NCBI GenBank assembly: GCA_964350585.1
Contig: CAYGKC010000002.1
Coordinates: 1-64,000 of the forward strand
DNA length: 64,000 nucleotides
Reading direction: 5' to 3'
Origin: JBAYJM01 sp964350585
Lineage (GTDB): Bacteria; Patescibacteriota; Patescibacteriia; 2-01-FULL-39-33
A model generated the notes under the pieces. The model made no database searches. It had not been told where the DNA came from and saw only the letters and a list, made by a program, of their open reading frames with translations. Position 1 is the first letter of the stretch, and each line of letters starts with the position of its first letter. The translations under genes were made by a program, and so were the position numbers. Positions 1-8,365 of this stretch are shown in pieces.

Positions 1-10
1 CCCAATAATT

Positions 11-40
11 AAAAAGCACCATTTATGGTGCTTTTTAAAT
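11..40. terminator. Bidirectional intrinsic terminator
   Basis: Perfect 10-bp stem AAAAAGCACC (11-20) / GGTGCTTTTT (27-36) around ATTTAT, with A and T tracts on both sides. It can end transcription arriving from the left edge or leftward transcription from the structured segment at 50-260. Confidence 0.8.
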
Positions 41-49
41 TAAATTGAA

Positions 50-300
50 TTGCGGGATTAACGGATTGGAAGCGAGCAAGGAGTGAGGCGGAAGCCGAGC
101 GATAAAACGAGCGTCGGAGGACTGCCTGTGGCAGTCCAAACGCCAACCCAGGACAGAAGAAATCGCCAGATTCTGATGGCGATTTCTGTGGTAAATCCTG
201 CCTCTCCCAAACCTGCAAAGCCTTGATTTTTAAGCTAGGAAGGAGAATATTGTAGAAATTAAGCAAGATGATATAATAAATTTAGGTAAATTTTTTAATC
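50..300. other. GC-richer structured non-coding segment
   Basis: No convincing gene is visible. The stretch is much richer in G+C than its surroundings and has two strong inverted repeats: GGACTGCC/GGCAGTCC (119-126/130-137, 3-nt loop) and AGAAATCGCCA/TGGCGATTTCT (158-168/177-187, 8-nt loop). Read leftward it ends at the terminator at 11-36, so a structured RNA transcribed leftward is possible. An 85-codon minus-strand reading frame crosses it but has an implausible composition. The RNA reading is inference; a decayed repeat is equally possible. Confidence 0.4.
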
Positions 301-373
301 TTATAATAGCATAAAAAAATTTACTTAGTTTTTGTGTAAATAGATTAGATAGGAATTATGGGAAGTGTTGATG

Positions 374-386
374 ATGAGTGACTCAT
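374..386. promoter_or_regulatory. Palindromic site upstream of 426 gene
   Basis: ATGAGT-G-ACTCAT is a perfect 13-bp palindrome 39 nt before the ATG at 426. A dimeric regulator could bind it, but no second copy was noticed and the function is unknown. Confidence 0.3.
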
Positions 387-425
387 GTAGGATAAAAAAT
401 AAAGAATTAGTATTAAATATGCATT

Positions 426-1355
426 ATGTCAATCGAAAAAAAATTAAAATTACAAGATACTTCTGAAGTATTATCAGAAATAAATGAAAAAAAACTAGTG
501 CCTGAAGTTGAAACTATTGGCAATAATTTGAATTTTTTCCGTAAAAGATTAGAGGAGATTAAACCCAAAGAATGTGACAGTTACAGACTGGGCATTGATA
601 ACCTGCTTCAAGAGATGGATGTTTTTTTGGCAATTTATCAATCGCAGAAGGATGTTTTAAAAAAGGAAAATATAGAAGAATCACCAAAAATGGAGCCTGA
701 CAATGAAATAGATGACAAATACCATGAAGAGATACAATCATTTCTTATCGAGGCCCAAGAGTTACGAAGGCAATTTGGTCCTGCAATTGATCAAACTGAT
801 GACTTTGTCCAAGGCCTTGAGGAGCGTAGTCAGTATAAATTTCTTGCAGAACAAAACGGATTGAAAGTAAAATTTTTTGATCTAGTAACAAAAAAACGAC
901 GGGCGAATTTTGCCGCTCGCATGGAGCCCATTAAAACTTGGTTCCAAATCGAGAGAGAACGGTTATTTGAAAATTCAGAAAGAAGAACCGAGTGTACTGC
1001 ACTGAATTTGGCTGCTACTCAGCAAAAAGACCCTGCGGAAATGAAAAATTTATATCTAAATCAAAAATATATTGAGCTTGAATCAGACTGCTACAAGACA
1101 GACAAAGATTGGTTTTTACTACTAAAAAAATATGAAAATAAATTAGCCGAATTCCGAAAAAAAATTGAAGCTTTTTTTAAAGAACCGATTGATGACATGG
1201 AAAAATATTTTAGCGGTATTGAAGAGCTGAAAGAAGAGGCTCGAAAAAGGGAAGAGTCTGATAACGCAATGTTTGGTGATTTCTTAAAGAGGCCGATATT
1301 TAAAAAAAATAAATACTCTTCGCCTGTTGGGATGGCCAGCACACAATATCAATGA
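426..1355 (+). CDS. Hypothetical helical protein, likely 5' part of a frameshifted gene
   Basis: A 309-residue protein with no recognised domain. It is rich in Lys and Glu and looks mostly alpha-helical, with coiled-coil-like stretches in the first 120 and last 100 residues. There is no signal peptide or membrane segment. The last codons (about 1315-1355) run in a different frame over the start of the next reading frame, which itself lacks a good start codon. I infer that both were one protein of roughly 790 residues, with the frame broken near the A8 run at 1302-1309 or the GGG at 1329-1331. The function is unknown. Confidence 0.6.
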   Translation: MSIEKKLKLQDTSEVLSEINEKKLVPEVETIGNNLNFFRKRLEEIKPKECDSYRLGIDNLLQEMDVFLAIYQSQKDVLKKENIEESPKMEPDNEIDDKYHEEIQSFLIEAQELRRQFGPAIDQTDDFVQGLEERSQYKFLAEQNGLKVKFFDLVTKKRRANFAARMEPIKTWFQIERERLFENSERRTECTALNLAATQQKDPAEMKNLYLNQKYIELESDCYKTDKDWFLLLKKYENKLAEFRKKIEAFFKEPIDDMEKYFSGIEELKEEARKREESDNAMFGDFLKRPIFKKNKYSSPVGMASTQYQ

Positions 1356-2775
1356 TGGAATTTTTGTTAATGACAACAATGATCCAGGAATCAATTTAGC
1401 TGATGATCAATTTTTAAAGAACCAGACGTTTTTTGTCGACAAAAAAATTGCCTTGTCTGAAAGTGGAAAGAGTCTAATATCCAAAATCAAAAATGATTAT
1501 GAAATTGCCACTTGGCATTTAAAAGAAGAAAAATTCATTCCTGATCTGTTTGCCGACCTTCGTAATAAAATAACTAATAAGTTCAAACAAGATGCTTGGT
1601 GTTTAGCATGGAATGACGAGCAACTTCAGAGATTTTCGGAGCTATGTGATAAAGCAGATTCTATCGGCTTGAAGCAAAAGGCGCCAGTAGGAGAGATAAT
1701 TAAAAATAGAGCTGATTATATTGATAATTGCAATTTCTTAAGTGCAACTGTTCTGATTCATAATTCTAACAGTGTTTTTCTTGAGGAGGCGGTCAGAAGC
1801 GGTAAAATATCTAATCCCACTGGATCGAGGGATTTATATGACCAAGCACCCAGAATAAACGAAGGTTCTCCTAACGATGGTATTTTCTTCGTCGGAGTTC
1901 TTCCGGAAAATCTGGTTAAAGGCGCGCATTGGCTGAATTATTCCAATTCCAAACAAATAACAACTTTTCCTCCAAAAATGCTGGAAAAAAGAGGTTTTGA
2001 CAAAAATAAATTAGAACAGCTTCCAAAACATCATGAATTGGGCGAATTGAGCGCTTGCGGAATGATGATTGGTATTCATGATGCTTTTGATTCAGCAATA
2101 TGTTCAAATCAACCTTATCTTGCCCAAGGAGATATGTCATTCAACCACTTCCTTGGAAACCTAAAAAAGGGCGAACACATATTAGAAGAAGGCTTCGAGG
2201 GAAAGGCTATAGCATTAGTTGCTGAATTAAAAATGCATCGTCAGTTTACATCACGAAAACCGTTTCCCTTGCATATTGATCTAAGTCAAAACTTAGGACA
2301 TAACTGTCCGGCGATATTTTATTTTCCTCAATCAGCAAGAAATATAGAACGCAAAAAAGGATTAATAAAATATTTTAAATCCCAAAACGGCAAAAAAATG
2401 ACAAAAATAGAAAAAGCAGAATTTGAAGAGAATTTCGAAAAAAATAATTATGACTTTGAAAAATGCGCTAAGATGGCAGGCTGGGGAATTAACAAGAATG
2501 GAGAATTTGATGAACACTTATTTCAAAAACAAATTGACGAACACTGTATTTTTTATCCCGATGATGTCGATTTGAAAGAAGTTTACCCGTGGCTCGTTGC
2601 TATCGCCGCTTTCAAAATTAGACGGTACCACAATGGCGGTAAAAAAGGACTTTATTTTACTTATGGACCAGAAAAGGTCAATGATCAACATCATAGCGGC
2701 TTCTCTGAACAAAATCACAGTTACCGAATAGAAGGTTTACTTATGGATAAAATGAGCTGGTTACCAATAGAATAA
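1327..2775 (+). CDS. Hypothetical protein, likely 3' part of the same gene
   Basis: An open frame of 482 codons whose only start near the beginning is a TTG at 1327 without a Shine-Dalgarno site. The first in-frame ATG lies more than 200 codons further in. The frame is already open from 1288, upstream of the TTG, which fits continuation of the 426 gene after a +1 shift. The product is soluble, with mixed alpha/beta character and many aromatic and His residues in the last third. No motif is recognised. A programmed frameshift, a real mutation or an assembly error would each explain the layout. Confidence 0.6.
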   Translation: MGWPAHNINDGIFVNDNNDPGINLADDQFLKNQTFFVDKKIALSESGKSLISKIKNDYEIATWHLKEEKFIPDLFADLRNKITNKFKQDAWCLAWNDEQLQRFSELCDKADSIGLKQKAPVGEIIKNRADYIDNCNFLSATVLIHNSNSVFLEEAVRSGKISNPTGSRDLYDQAPRINEGSPNDGIFFVGVLPENLVKGAHWLNYSNSKQITTFPPKMLEKRGFDKNKLEQLPKHHELGELSACGMMIGIHDAFDSAICSNQPYLAQGDMSFNHFLGNLKKGEHILEEGFEGKAIALVAELKMHRQFTSRKPFPLHIDLSQNLGHNCPAIFYFPQSARNIERKKGLIKYFKSQNGKKMTKIEKAEFEENFEKNNYDFEKCAKMAGWGINKNGEFDEHLFQKQIDEHCIFYPDDVDLKEVYPWLVAIAAFKIRRYHNGGKKGLYFTYGPEKVNDQHHSGFSEQNHSYRIEGLLMDKMSWLPIE

Positions 2776-2851
2776 TTATTTTTTATTAATTATATTCTAT
2801 AGGTTCATTTTATCCTCTGTTAATTGTGCCACCCACTCCGCCCCTTAAAAT

Positions 2852-3091
2852 TCATTTCTTTTTTTCTGCTTCCAGAATATCCTTTTTTTTCTGTTCAAAT
2901 TCTTCTCTGTTTATTTCTCCTTTTGCATATCGTTCTTCAATGATTTTAAGAGGATTAGGCGAGGCATTACTCTTATTTTTTACCATCAAAGCAAGGAGAA
3001 TAATAAAAATTAAAATTATTAAAAAAATAAATACGGCCGTAGTTACATAGCTTAAAATATCGAACGTTCCACTGTCATAGTTATCCCACAT
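2852..3091 (-). CDS. SHOCT-domain small membrane protein
   Basis: A 79-residue protein. Residues about 14-37 form one hydrophobic membrane segment (I/L/F-rich). The C-terminal 30 residues match the SHOCT pattern: a helix with PLKIIEERYAKGEI followed by an EEFEQKKKDIL helix. SHOCT modules are short helical appendices often found at the C-terminus of small membrane proteins, with a poorly defined oligomerisation role. It is transcribed away from the 3177 gene, with a shared AT-rich promoter region at 3092-3176. Confidence 0.85.
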   Translation of the reverse strand: MWDNYDSGTFDILSYVTTAVFIFLIILIFIILLALMVKNKSNASPNPLKIIEERYAKGEINREEFEQKKKDILEAEKKK

Positions 3092-3176
3092 AATTTTTTA
3101 ATCTTTTGTTATTATCTTAGATATAAATTTTAAGATAGTTTAAAATAATTAATTATTTATTAATACTAATAAAATT

Positions 3177-3452
3177 ATGTCTAGGGGTAATAAATGGACA
3201 AGATTAGTAGATAATAAAATGGGGGATTATGGAGAGATAAATTATCAAACAAAGGTGATAAGAATAAACAAGGAAAAATCTAAGAGATTATTCCGAGGCG
3301 GAATTATTGATACCATAATACATGAAGAAATCCATCGGCAGTATCCTAATCTTGGTGAACGTCAGGTAAAAAATTTGACTAAAAAAAGGTTGTTGAAAAT
3401 GGCGAGATCGACAAAACAGACTTATTATAATAAATATAGAAAGACAAAATAA
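3177..3452 (+). CDS. Small HExxH-containing protein
   Basis: A 91-residue basic protein carrying HEEIH (residues 50-54), a zincin-type HExxH motif preceded by a hydrophobic helix IIDTII. The N-terminal part (GEINYQTKVIRI) looks like the edge strand that precedes the active-site helix in minimal metalloprotease domains. No third zinc ligand can be assigned with confidence. The tail is rich in Lys and Arg. It may be a minimal phage-like zinc peptidase domain or a degenerate one. It lies next to a matrixin-like protease gene on the same strand, 43 nt apart. Confidence 0.65.
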   Translation: MSRGNKWTRLVDNKMGDYGEINYQTKVIRINKEKSKRLFRGGIIDTIIHEEIHRQYPNLGERQVKNLTKKRLLKMARSTKQTYYNKYRKTK

Positions 3453-3495
3453 ATTTTTTCATTTAAAATTAATATGAAGTAATTAATATTTAGTC

Positions 3496-4476
3496 ATGTC
3501 AATGAAAAATAATCAAATTAAGTCAATATTATCCGGTTTGTTAGTTGTTGTGATTTTTTCGGCTCTCGGATACTTTTTTCTATTTACGTTTTTTAGTGGA
3601 GGAATTGAATTGATTTCATTTTTTGAGGATAGGGGCGGAATATACTCACTTTACAGTCGTTCATGCAAAAAGCCTTTGACTTACAGAATAGGCACCATTG
3701 ATCCAAAGTTTAATTTAAGCGAGCAAAGGCTTCATGAAATAATAGAGGAGGCTTCAAGCGTTTGGTCTAATTTAATAGATAAACAGCTTTTTGCTTATGA
3801 TCCCGAGGGGGAAATTGAAATAAATCTGATTTATGATTATAGGCAGTCTAGCGTTGATCAGTTGAATAAGTTGGGTATTAAAATAACAGCCACCGAAGAA
3901 AACTTTAATAGAATAAAAGAAAATTATGATCAGCTTCATGCTCAATATACGCGACAGCATGATGAATTGGAAAAATTACAAAAAAAATATAATCAGGAAG
4001 TGGAAAGTTACAATCTAGAAGTAGAAAAAGTAAAAAATAATAAACGGCCTTCATCTAACAGTATAACAACATTAGGACAAAGAAGAATATATCTTGAAAA
4101 CAGTTCAAAACAAATTTCACAAAAGGCTGATGATCTCAATGATTTGGTAAATATCATAAACGCTCAGGCGGCTACATTGAATAAGCTAATCGGTGAATTG
4201 AATTTAAACGCAGGAACTTACAACGGAATAGGAAGTCAGTTAGGTGAAAGTTTTGAGAAGGGTGTTTACATACAAGGTCCTGAAGGCAGATTTATTAATA
4301 TTTATGAGTTTCAAACAGAAAAACAGCTTATTAGATTATTTGCGCACGAATTGGGCCATGCTTTGGGGATGGATCATACAACTGGAGCAGATGACATAAT
4401 GTACTATTTAAATCAGTATGATACTCTTGAACCGACATCAAACGACTTAGCTGAATTAAAGAGAGTATGCAATTAA
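3496..4476 (+). CDS. Membrane-anchored matrixin-like zinc metalloprotease
   Basis: A 326-residue protein. Residues 10-32 are a membrane anchor, so the domain should face outward. The metzincin zinc signature HELGHALGMDH is at 284-294 and is followed by the Met-turn DIMYY near 301, both typical of peptidase M10 (matrixin). The N-terminal half of the catalytic fold (about 58-118, including EEASSVWSNL) is separated from the zinc helix by about 150 residues, much of it heptad-like coiled coil at about 125-225. That insertion is unusual for the family. No propeptide cysteine switch is evident. The start is ATG 3496; ATG 3502 is also possible. Confidence 0.85.
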   Translation: MSMKNNQIKSILSGLLVVVIFSALGYFFLFTFFSGGIELISFFEDRGGIYSLYSRSCKKPLTYRIGTIDPKFNLSEQRLHEIIEEASSVWSNLIDKQLFAYDPEGEIEINLIYDYRQSSVDQLNKLGIKITATEENFNRIKENYDQLHAQYTRQHDELEKLQKKYNQEVESYNLEVEKVKNNKRPSSNSITTLGQRRIYLENSSKQISQKADDLNDLVNIINAQAATLNKLIGELNLNAGTYNGIGSQLGESFEKGVYIQGPEGRFINIYEFQTEKQLIRLFAHELGHALGMDHTTGADDIMYYLNQYDTLEPTSNDLAELKRVCN

Positions 4477-4511
4477 ATTATTTATTTGTGGATTTTTTAA
4501 AAGAATGCCTT

Positions 4512-4540
4512 TATAATACATCTGCCCTTAAAGAGCAGAT
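4512..4540 (+). promoter_or_regulatory. umuDC promoter -10 and candidate operator
   Basis: TATAAT at 4512-4517 has no good -35. Between it and the ATG at 4541 lies an interrupted palindrome, ATCTGC (4520-4525) / GCAGAT (4535-4540), directly against the start codon. The arrangement CTG-N11-CAG resembles, but does not equal, the proteobacterial LexA box (CTG-N10-CAG). SOS-type repression of the operon is therefore plausible, but the identity of the regulator is inference. Confidence 0.5.
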
Positions 4541-4966
4541 ATGAGTAAAAAGAAACTTAAATTTAACATTTTGTCGCCAAAATCGAAGCAGGAATTTCCT
4601 ATGGCTTCGCAAGTCATGGCTGGTTTTCCGTCTCCTGCAGAAGATTTTTTAGAATGCGGTTTGGATTTGAACGATTATCTGATAAAGCATCCTGCAGCAA
4701 CTTTTTTTGTAAGAGTTGAAGGTGATTCAATGGTGGGAGCTGGGATACATACTGGGGATATTTTAATTGTGGATAGGTCTCTCGAACCAAGACACAACTC
4801 TGTTGTTATTGCTGTTATCGACGGTGATTTTACCGTTAAAAAACTTAAGAAGGAAAAAGGAAAAATTTTCTTAATGCCTGAGAATGAAAACTACAGTCCT
4901 ATAGAATTAAGCGATCAAGAATTAATTATTTGGGGAGTGGTTACTAATGTAATCCATGAACTATGA
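4541..4966 (+). CDS. umuD: UmuD-like S24 autoprotease, Pol V subunit
   Basis: A 141-residue peptidase S24 protein. The predicted self-cleavage site is Ala27-Gly28, just before the conserved FPSP. The nucleophile is Ser63 (EGDSM) and the general base Lys100 (FTVKK). All three are offset by +3 from E. coli UmuD (Cys24-Gly25, Ser60, Lys97). Cleaved UmuD' joins UmuC to form the translesion polymerase. There is no DNA-binding domain, so it is not LexA. The stop overlaps umuC by 4 bp (ATGA), implying coupled translation. Confidence 0.95.
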   Translation: MSKKKLKFNILSPKSKQEFPMASQVMAGFPSPAEDFLECGLDLNDYLIKHPAATFFVRVEGDSMVGAGIHTGDILIVDRSLEPRHNSVVIAVIDGDFTVKKLKKEKGKIFLMPENENYSPIELSDQELIIWGVVTNVIHEL

Positions 4967-6225
4967 AAAAAAACGTTTTTGCATTAGTTGACTGTAACAA
5001 TTTTTATGCTTCCTGCGAAAGGGTATTTAATCCTTCATTGGAAAAGAAGCCGATTGTTGTTTTATCGAATAATGATGGCTGTGTTATAGCCCGTTCCAAT
5101 GAGGCAAAGCTAATAGGCATTCCAATGGGAGCTCCCTATTTTAAGTTTGAAAAAATTATTAGAAATAATGATGTAAAGGTATTTTCTACTAACTTTGCGC
5201 TTTATGGGGATATTTCAAATAGGGTTATGTCAACTATAGCTACTTTGGCTCCGGCTATGGAAATATATTCCATAGACGAAGCATTTTTAGATTTGACTTT
5301 AGTCAAAGATGCAGAAAAGTTAGCAAGGCAAATAAGACATAGAGTCAAAAAATGGACTGGTGTACCTGTTTCTATAGGGATTGGTCCGACTAAGACGTTA
5401 GCCAAGGTTGCTAATAAAATTGCCAAGAAGAGCCTTTGTGGCGTTTACCAAATAGATAGTTCTAACAGGAAAAAAGTTTTATCAGAATTTTCAGTAGGGG
5501 ATATTTGGGGTATTGGCAGGAAACATGAAAAGCGTTTGACCAATTTGGGAATTGATACAGCTGATAAATTTGTGTCTCAAGGCGATAGTTGGATAAAAAA
5601 AAATTTAACCATTGTTGGCTTACGCCTAGCGGATGAGTTAAGAGGAAAATCTTGCCTTTCCTTGGAAGAAATTCCTTCTCCACAGAAAAGTTTGGCTTGT
5701 ACCAGATCTTTTGGACGCCCTGCAACTTCGATTGATATTGTTGAAAAGGCACTAATCTCCTTTGCTTCTAGGGCTGCGGAAAAGCTTAGGCAAAGAAAAT
5801 TAGTCTCTTCTTATATGCAAATTTTTATCCGTACGAGTTATTTTATTCCGGAGGCAAGGCAGTTTAACGCTTCTTGCGGAGTTGATCTTTGTGAGCCATC
5901 CAATAATACATTGATTTTTGTCAGGCATGTTAGTAGCATGCTTTCTAAAATTTACCGTTCAGGATTTGAAATAGCCAAGGGAGGAATTATTTGCTCAGGC
6001 TTGACGAGTCAAATGCAGTCCCAGCAGGATTTGTTTTGCGATCATAAAGTAAGGTCTAAAAACGAAAAGATTATGCAAGCTCTAGATAGCATAAATGAGC
6101 GTTACGGGACAAACACTGTATTTTTGGCCGGTGAAGGTATTGGCAAACCATGGGCTATGAAGCAAAAAAGTAAGACCCCGGCCTTTACCACTAATTGGCT
6201 AGAACTGCCTTTAGTAAAATGTTAA
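4963..6225 (+). CDS. umuC: UmuC-like Y-family DNA polymerase
   Basis: A 420-residue, full-length protein. The catalytic carboxylates of Y-family polymerases are visible: Asp9 in FALVDCNNFYASCE and the SIDEAFLDL motif near residue 104. NNDGCVIARS and the GIGPTKTLAKVANK helix are also conserved. The thumb and little-finger region follows (GIGRKHEKRL, then residues 230-340), and the C-terminal UmuC extension ends in KPWAMKQKSKTPAFTT. It carries out error-prone lesion bypass with UmuD'. It is the second gene of the operon, and a TspO gene with its own -10 box follows. Confidence 0.96.
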   Translation: MKKNVFALVDCNNFYASCERVFNPSLEKKPIVVLSNNDGCVIARSNEAKLIGIPMGAPYFKFEKIIRNNDVKVFSTNFALYGDISNRVMSTIATLAPAMEIYSIDEAFLDLTLVKDAEKLARQIRHRVKKWTGVPVSIGIGPTKTLAKVANKIAKKSLCGVYQIDSSNRKKVLSEFSVGDIWGIGRKHEKRLTNLGIDTADKFVSQGDSWIKKNLTIVGLRLADELRGKSCLSLEEIPSPQKSLACTRSFGRPATSIDIVEKALISFASRAAEKLRQRKLVSSYMQIFIRTSYFIPEARQFNASCGVDLCEPSNNTLIFVRHVSSMLSKIYRSGFEIAKGGIICSGLTSQMQSQQDLFCDHKVRSKNEKIMQALDSINERYGTNTVFLAGEGIGKPWAMKQKSKTPAFTTNWLELPLVKC

Positions 6226-6266
6226 TTTTTGGTATAATAAATTTAGCCATAAAAATAAATTAATAT

Positions 6267-6737
6267 ATGAAAATTTTAAAGTTAATCATTTCAGTTGCGA
6301 TATGCTTGGCTGTTGGAGGGGGAGCTTCCATATTTACAGTCTCCAGCATTTCCAATTGGTATCAATTTCTGCAAAAGCCCGCTTTTAATCCACCTAATTG
6401 GATATTTTCACCGGTTTGGACGACTTTGTATATATTAATGGGTATCAGCTTGTTCTTAATATGGTCAAATAAAGAAAAGACAAAAAGAAGAAAATGGTTT
6501 TTAATTATTTTCATTTTAAATCTAGTGCTGAATTTCTTCTGGTCAATGATATTTTTTTATTGGCAACAACCGGGCTGGGCATTTTTGGAAATAATACCGC
6601 TTGCCTTGTCAATTTTAATTTTGATCATCCTAGGATGGAAAATATCAAAACCTGCTTCTTGGCTGTTAGTTCCATATTTTCTTTGGGTTTCATTCGCCAG
6701 TGTGCTTAACTTTTCAATTTGGTTTTTAAATAAATAA
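6267..6737 (+). CDS. tspO: TspO/MBR-family membrane protein
   Basis: A 156-residue protein with five predicted membrane segments. It has the family hallmarks WYQFLQKPAFNPPNW in the first loop, SPVWTTLYILMGIS starting the second helix, and NFFWSMIFF in the third. TspO proteins bind porphyrins and cholesterol-like ligands and are linked to tetrapyrrole or stress signalling. No heme-biosynthesis gene is nearby, so the ligand here is unknown. A TATAAT at 6233-6238 about 28 nt before ATG suggests its own promoter. Confidence 0.93.
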   Translation: MKILKLIISVAICLAVGGGASIFTVSSISNWYQFLQKPAFNPPNWIFSPVWTTLYILMGISLFLIWSNKEKTKRRKWFLIIFILNLVLNFFWSMIFFYWQQPGWAFLEIIPLALSILILIILGWKISKPASWLLVPYFLWVSFASVLNFSIWFLNK

Positions 6738-6759
6738 CAGAAACATTAAATATAATAAT

Positions 6760-7707
6760 ATGGCAATAGAAGGACAGAGAAAGTCTCCTTTTGATTTTGG
6801 TCCCCAATTGCAGGATAATGAATTTCAAAGCGGGAGTGTTGACAGGGAAATCGAAAGCGAACAGAACACAACTCAGTTTGAAGATGTCGAAAAAATAAAG
6901 CAAATATCCGAGATTAAAAGTTTAAAAAAACTAAGTGCATTTTTAGTGCAGTACGACATTTTTTCTGGAGGAAGTTATTCTTTTAAAACGGAAGGCGCAA
7001 TAAAATTAATTGATTTGATACGGAGCGAAATGATCAAATATAGGGATGATCTTGTAGCTGAAGACTTAAGGGGAGAAAATACGACCATGAATAAGTTATT
7101 GGAAAATGTAAAGGCGCTTGAACAGTATGCCGGTTCTTTTATGGGAAAGAAAGTAAGAGAAATTATTCAATACCAGCTTAGGGATTATTTTGAAAATTCA
7201 GGAAAGTTAAGGGATAAAAATCAAGAGTTGAAGATTAACGATGATGAATATTCAAGGTTAAGAAGAGGAGAACTTGCTACTAAAGCCATTAATGAATCGC
7301 AATCATTTGAACAATTAATCAATATCGTTAGCAAATTTAAATACATAAAGGAATCATTTACAGATGACTTAAAATCACTTACTAGAAAAGAAAGAATAAT
7401 AACGGGCGAGGAGTTGCGACAAGTTTTAAGTGATGTAAAATCAGAAATTGATAGCAATCTTTCAGCTGTTTACTTAGATAAGGCAAATGAGGGATTAATT
7501 GCAAGCGAGGTGGAGAAAATTATGGGAAAATATTTAATTCCATCCTCGCATAATATTAAAACTAAAGCGATTGAATTAATAAAATTTGAACTGATTTCAA
7601 AAAAGCATTCATCCTCAAGTCAAAGTTCACAAGATAATAAAAGCGGAAATTTTTTTAACAAAATAAAATCAAGATTTGGATCTTGGTTTGGATCAAATAA
7701 AAAATAA
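6760..7707 (+). CDS. Hypothetical cytoplasmic protein
   Basis: A 315-residue hydrophilic protein without membrane segments and with no recognised family. The N-terminal 50 residues look disordered (Gln, Asp, Glu, Ser rich). Residues about 55-280 look alpha-helical and end in long amphipathic helices. A Ser-rich linker (SSSSQSSQDNKS) leads to a short basic-aromatic tail, FFNKIKSRFGSWFGSNKK, which could act as a membrane-associating amphipathic helix. It ends 4 nt before the flavodoxin gene and is probably co-transcribed with it. Confidence 0.6.
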   Translation: MAIEGQRKSPFDFGPQLQDNEFQSGSVDREIESEQNTTQFEDVEKIKQISEIKSLKKLSAFLVQYDIFSGGSYSFKTEGAIKLIDLIRSEMIKYRDDLVAEDLRGENTTMNKLLENVKALEQYAGSFMGKKVREIIQYQLRDYFENSGKLRDKNQELKINDDEYSRLRRGELATKAINESQSFEQLINIVSKFKYIKESFTDDLKSLTRKERIITGEELRQVLSDVKSEIDSNLSAVYLDKANEGLIASEVEKIMGKYLIPSSHNIKTKAIELIKFELISKKHSSSSQSSQDNKSGNFFNKIKSRFGSWFGSNKK

Positions 7708-7711
7708 TACT

Positions 7712-8194
7712 ATGAAGACCTTGGTTATTTATTACTCGTTAGATGGCAACACTGAGCACTTAGCAAATTCGATGGCTACTGTTGCGGAAGCTGATTTGCA
7801 GGAAGTAAAACTCAAAAAAAATATTACCAAAGGTATATTCAAATATTTTTTTGCCCTGAAGCAAATGATATTTGACAAAAAGCCGGACATTATTCCTTTT
7901 GAGAAAAATATAGCTGATTATGATATGCTAGTAATAGGAACTCCTGTTTGGGGCAGTAACTTTGCTCCGGCTATAAATTCTTTTTTTAATCAAATTGATA
8001 TTGCAAATAAAAAAATAGCCCTGTACGCTTGTTTTGGTTCAAGTATTGGAAATTGTTGTGAAAATATGGAAAATATTTTAAAAGAGAAAAATCAAATAAT
8101 CGGCCAAAAAGGCTTTAAAAATCCATTAAAAAATTCAAATGTTTCCAAAAAAGAGGCTGAAATTTGGATAAAAGATATGTTGGCCAGGTGCTAA
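7712..8194 (+). CDS. Flavodoxin-like protein
   Basis: A 160-residue flavodoxin-fold protein. The FMN phosphate-binding loop is at the N-terminus: YYSLDGNTEHLA after the first beta strand. The isoalloxazine-binding stretch VIGTPVWGSNFAPAI and the later strand KIALYACFGSSIGN are also typical. I chose the ATG at 7712 over an upstream in-frame start because it gives the canonical beginning MKTLVIYYS. It probably carries electrons or acts as a quinone-reductase-like flavoprotein; the partner cannot be told. A strong terminator follows. Confidence 0.9.
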   Translation: MKTLVIYYSLDGNTEHLANSMATVAEADLQEVKLKKNITKGIFKYFFALKQMIFDKKPDIIPFEKNIADYDMLVIGTPVWGSNFAPAINSFFNQIDIANKKIALYACFGSSIGNCCENMENILKEKNQIIGQKGFKNPLKNSNVSKKEAEIWIKDMLARC

Positions 8195-8228
8195 GATAGT
8201 TGCAATTAACTAAATTTTATGTTAATAT

Positions 8229-8253
8229 AAAAACGCATATTTAGCGTTTTTTT
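8229..8253 (+). terminator. Intrinsic terminator after flavodoxin
   Basis: Stem AAAAACGC (8229-8236) / GCGTTTTT (8244-8251) with a 7-nt loop and a run of seven T. It separates the flavodoxin gene from the tRNA-Thr unit. Confidence 0.85.
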
Positions 8254-8271
8254 ATTGCGTTAAATAAATTT

Positions 8272-8343
8272 GCCCAAATAGCTCAGTGGTAGAGCAACCG
8301 CCTTGTAAGCGGTAGGTCGTCGGTTCGAATCCGACTTTGGGCT
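8272..8343 (+). tRNA. tRNA-Thr (anticodon TGT)
   Basis: A 72-nt cloverleaf. The acceptor stem GCCCAAA/TTTGGGC is perfect, the D arm is GCTC/GAGC, the anticodon stem CCGCC/GGCGG carries loop TTGTAAG-type bases with TGT in the anticodon position, and the T arm is GTCGG-TTCGAAT-CCGAC. CCA is not encoded. It begins a unit with rpmG and tRNA-Trp. Confidence 0.96.
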
Positions 8344-8365
8344 TAGGAATAATAATAATGTAATT

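Noticed and set aside
9..266. 85-codon minus-strand open frame
   Set aside because: It runs through two strong inverted repeats and a terminator, and its composition (many Ser, Pro, Arg, Phe) does not look like genes here. Treated as non-coding.
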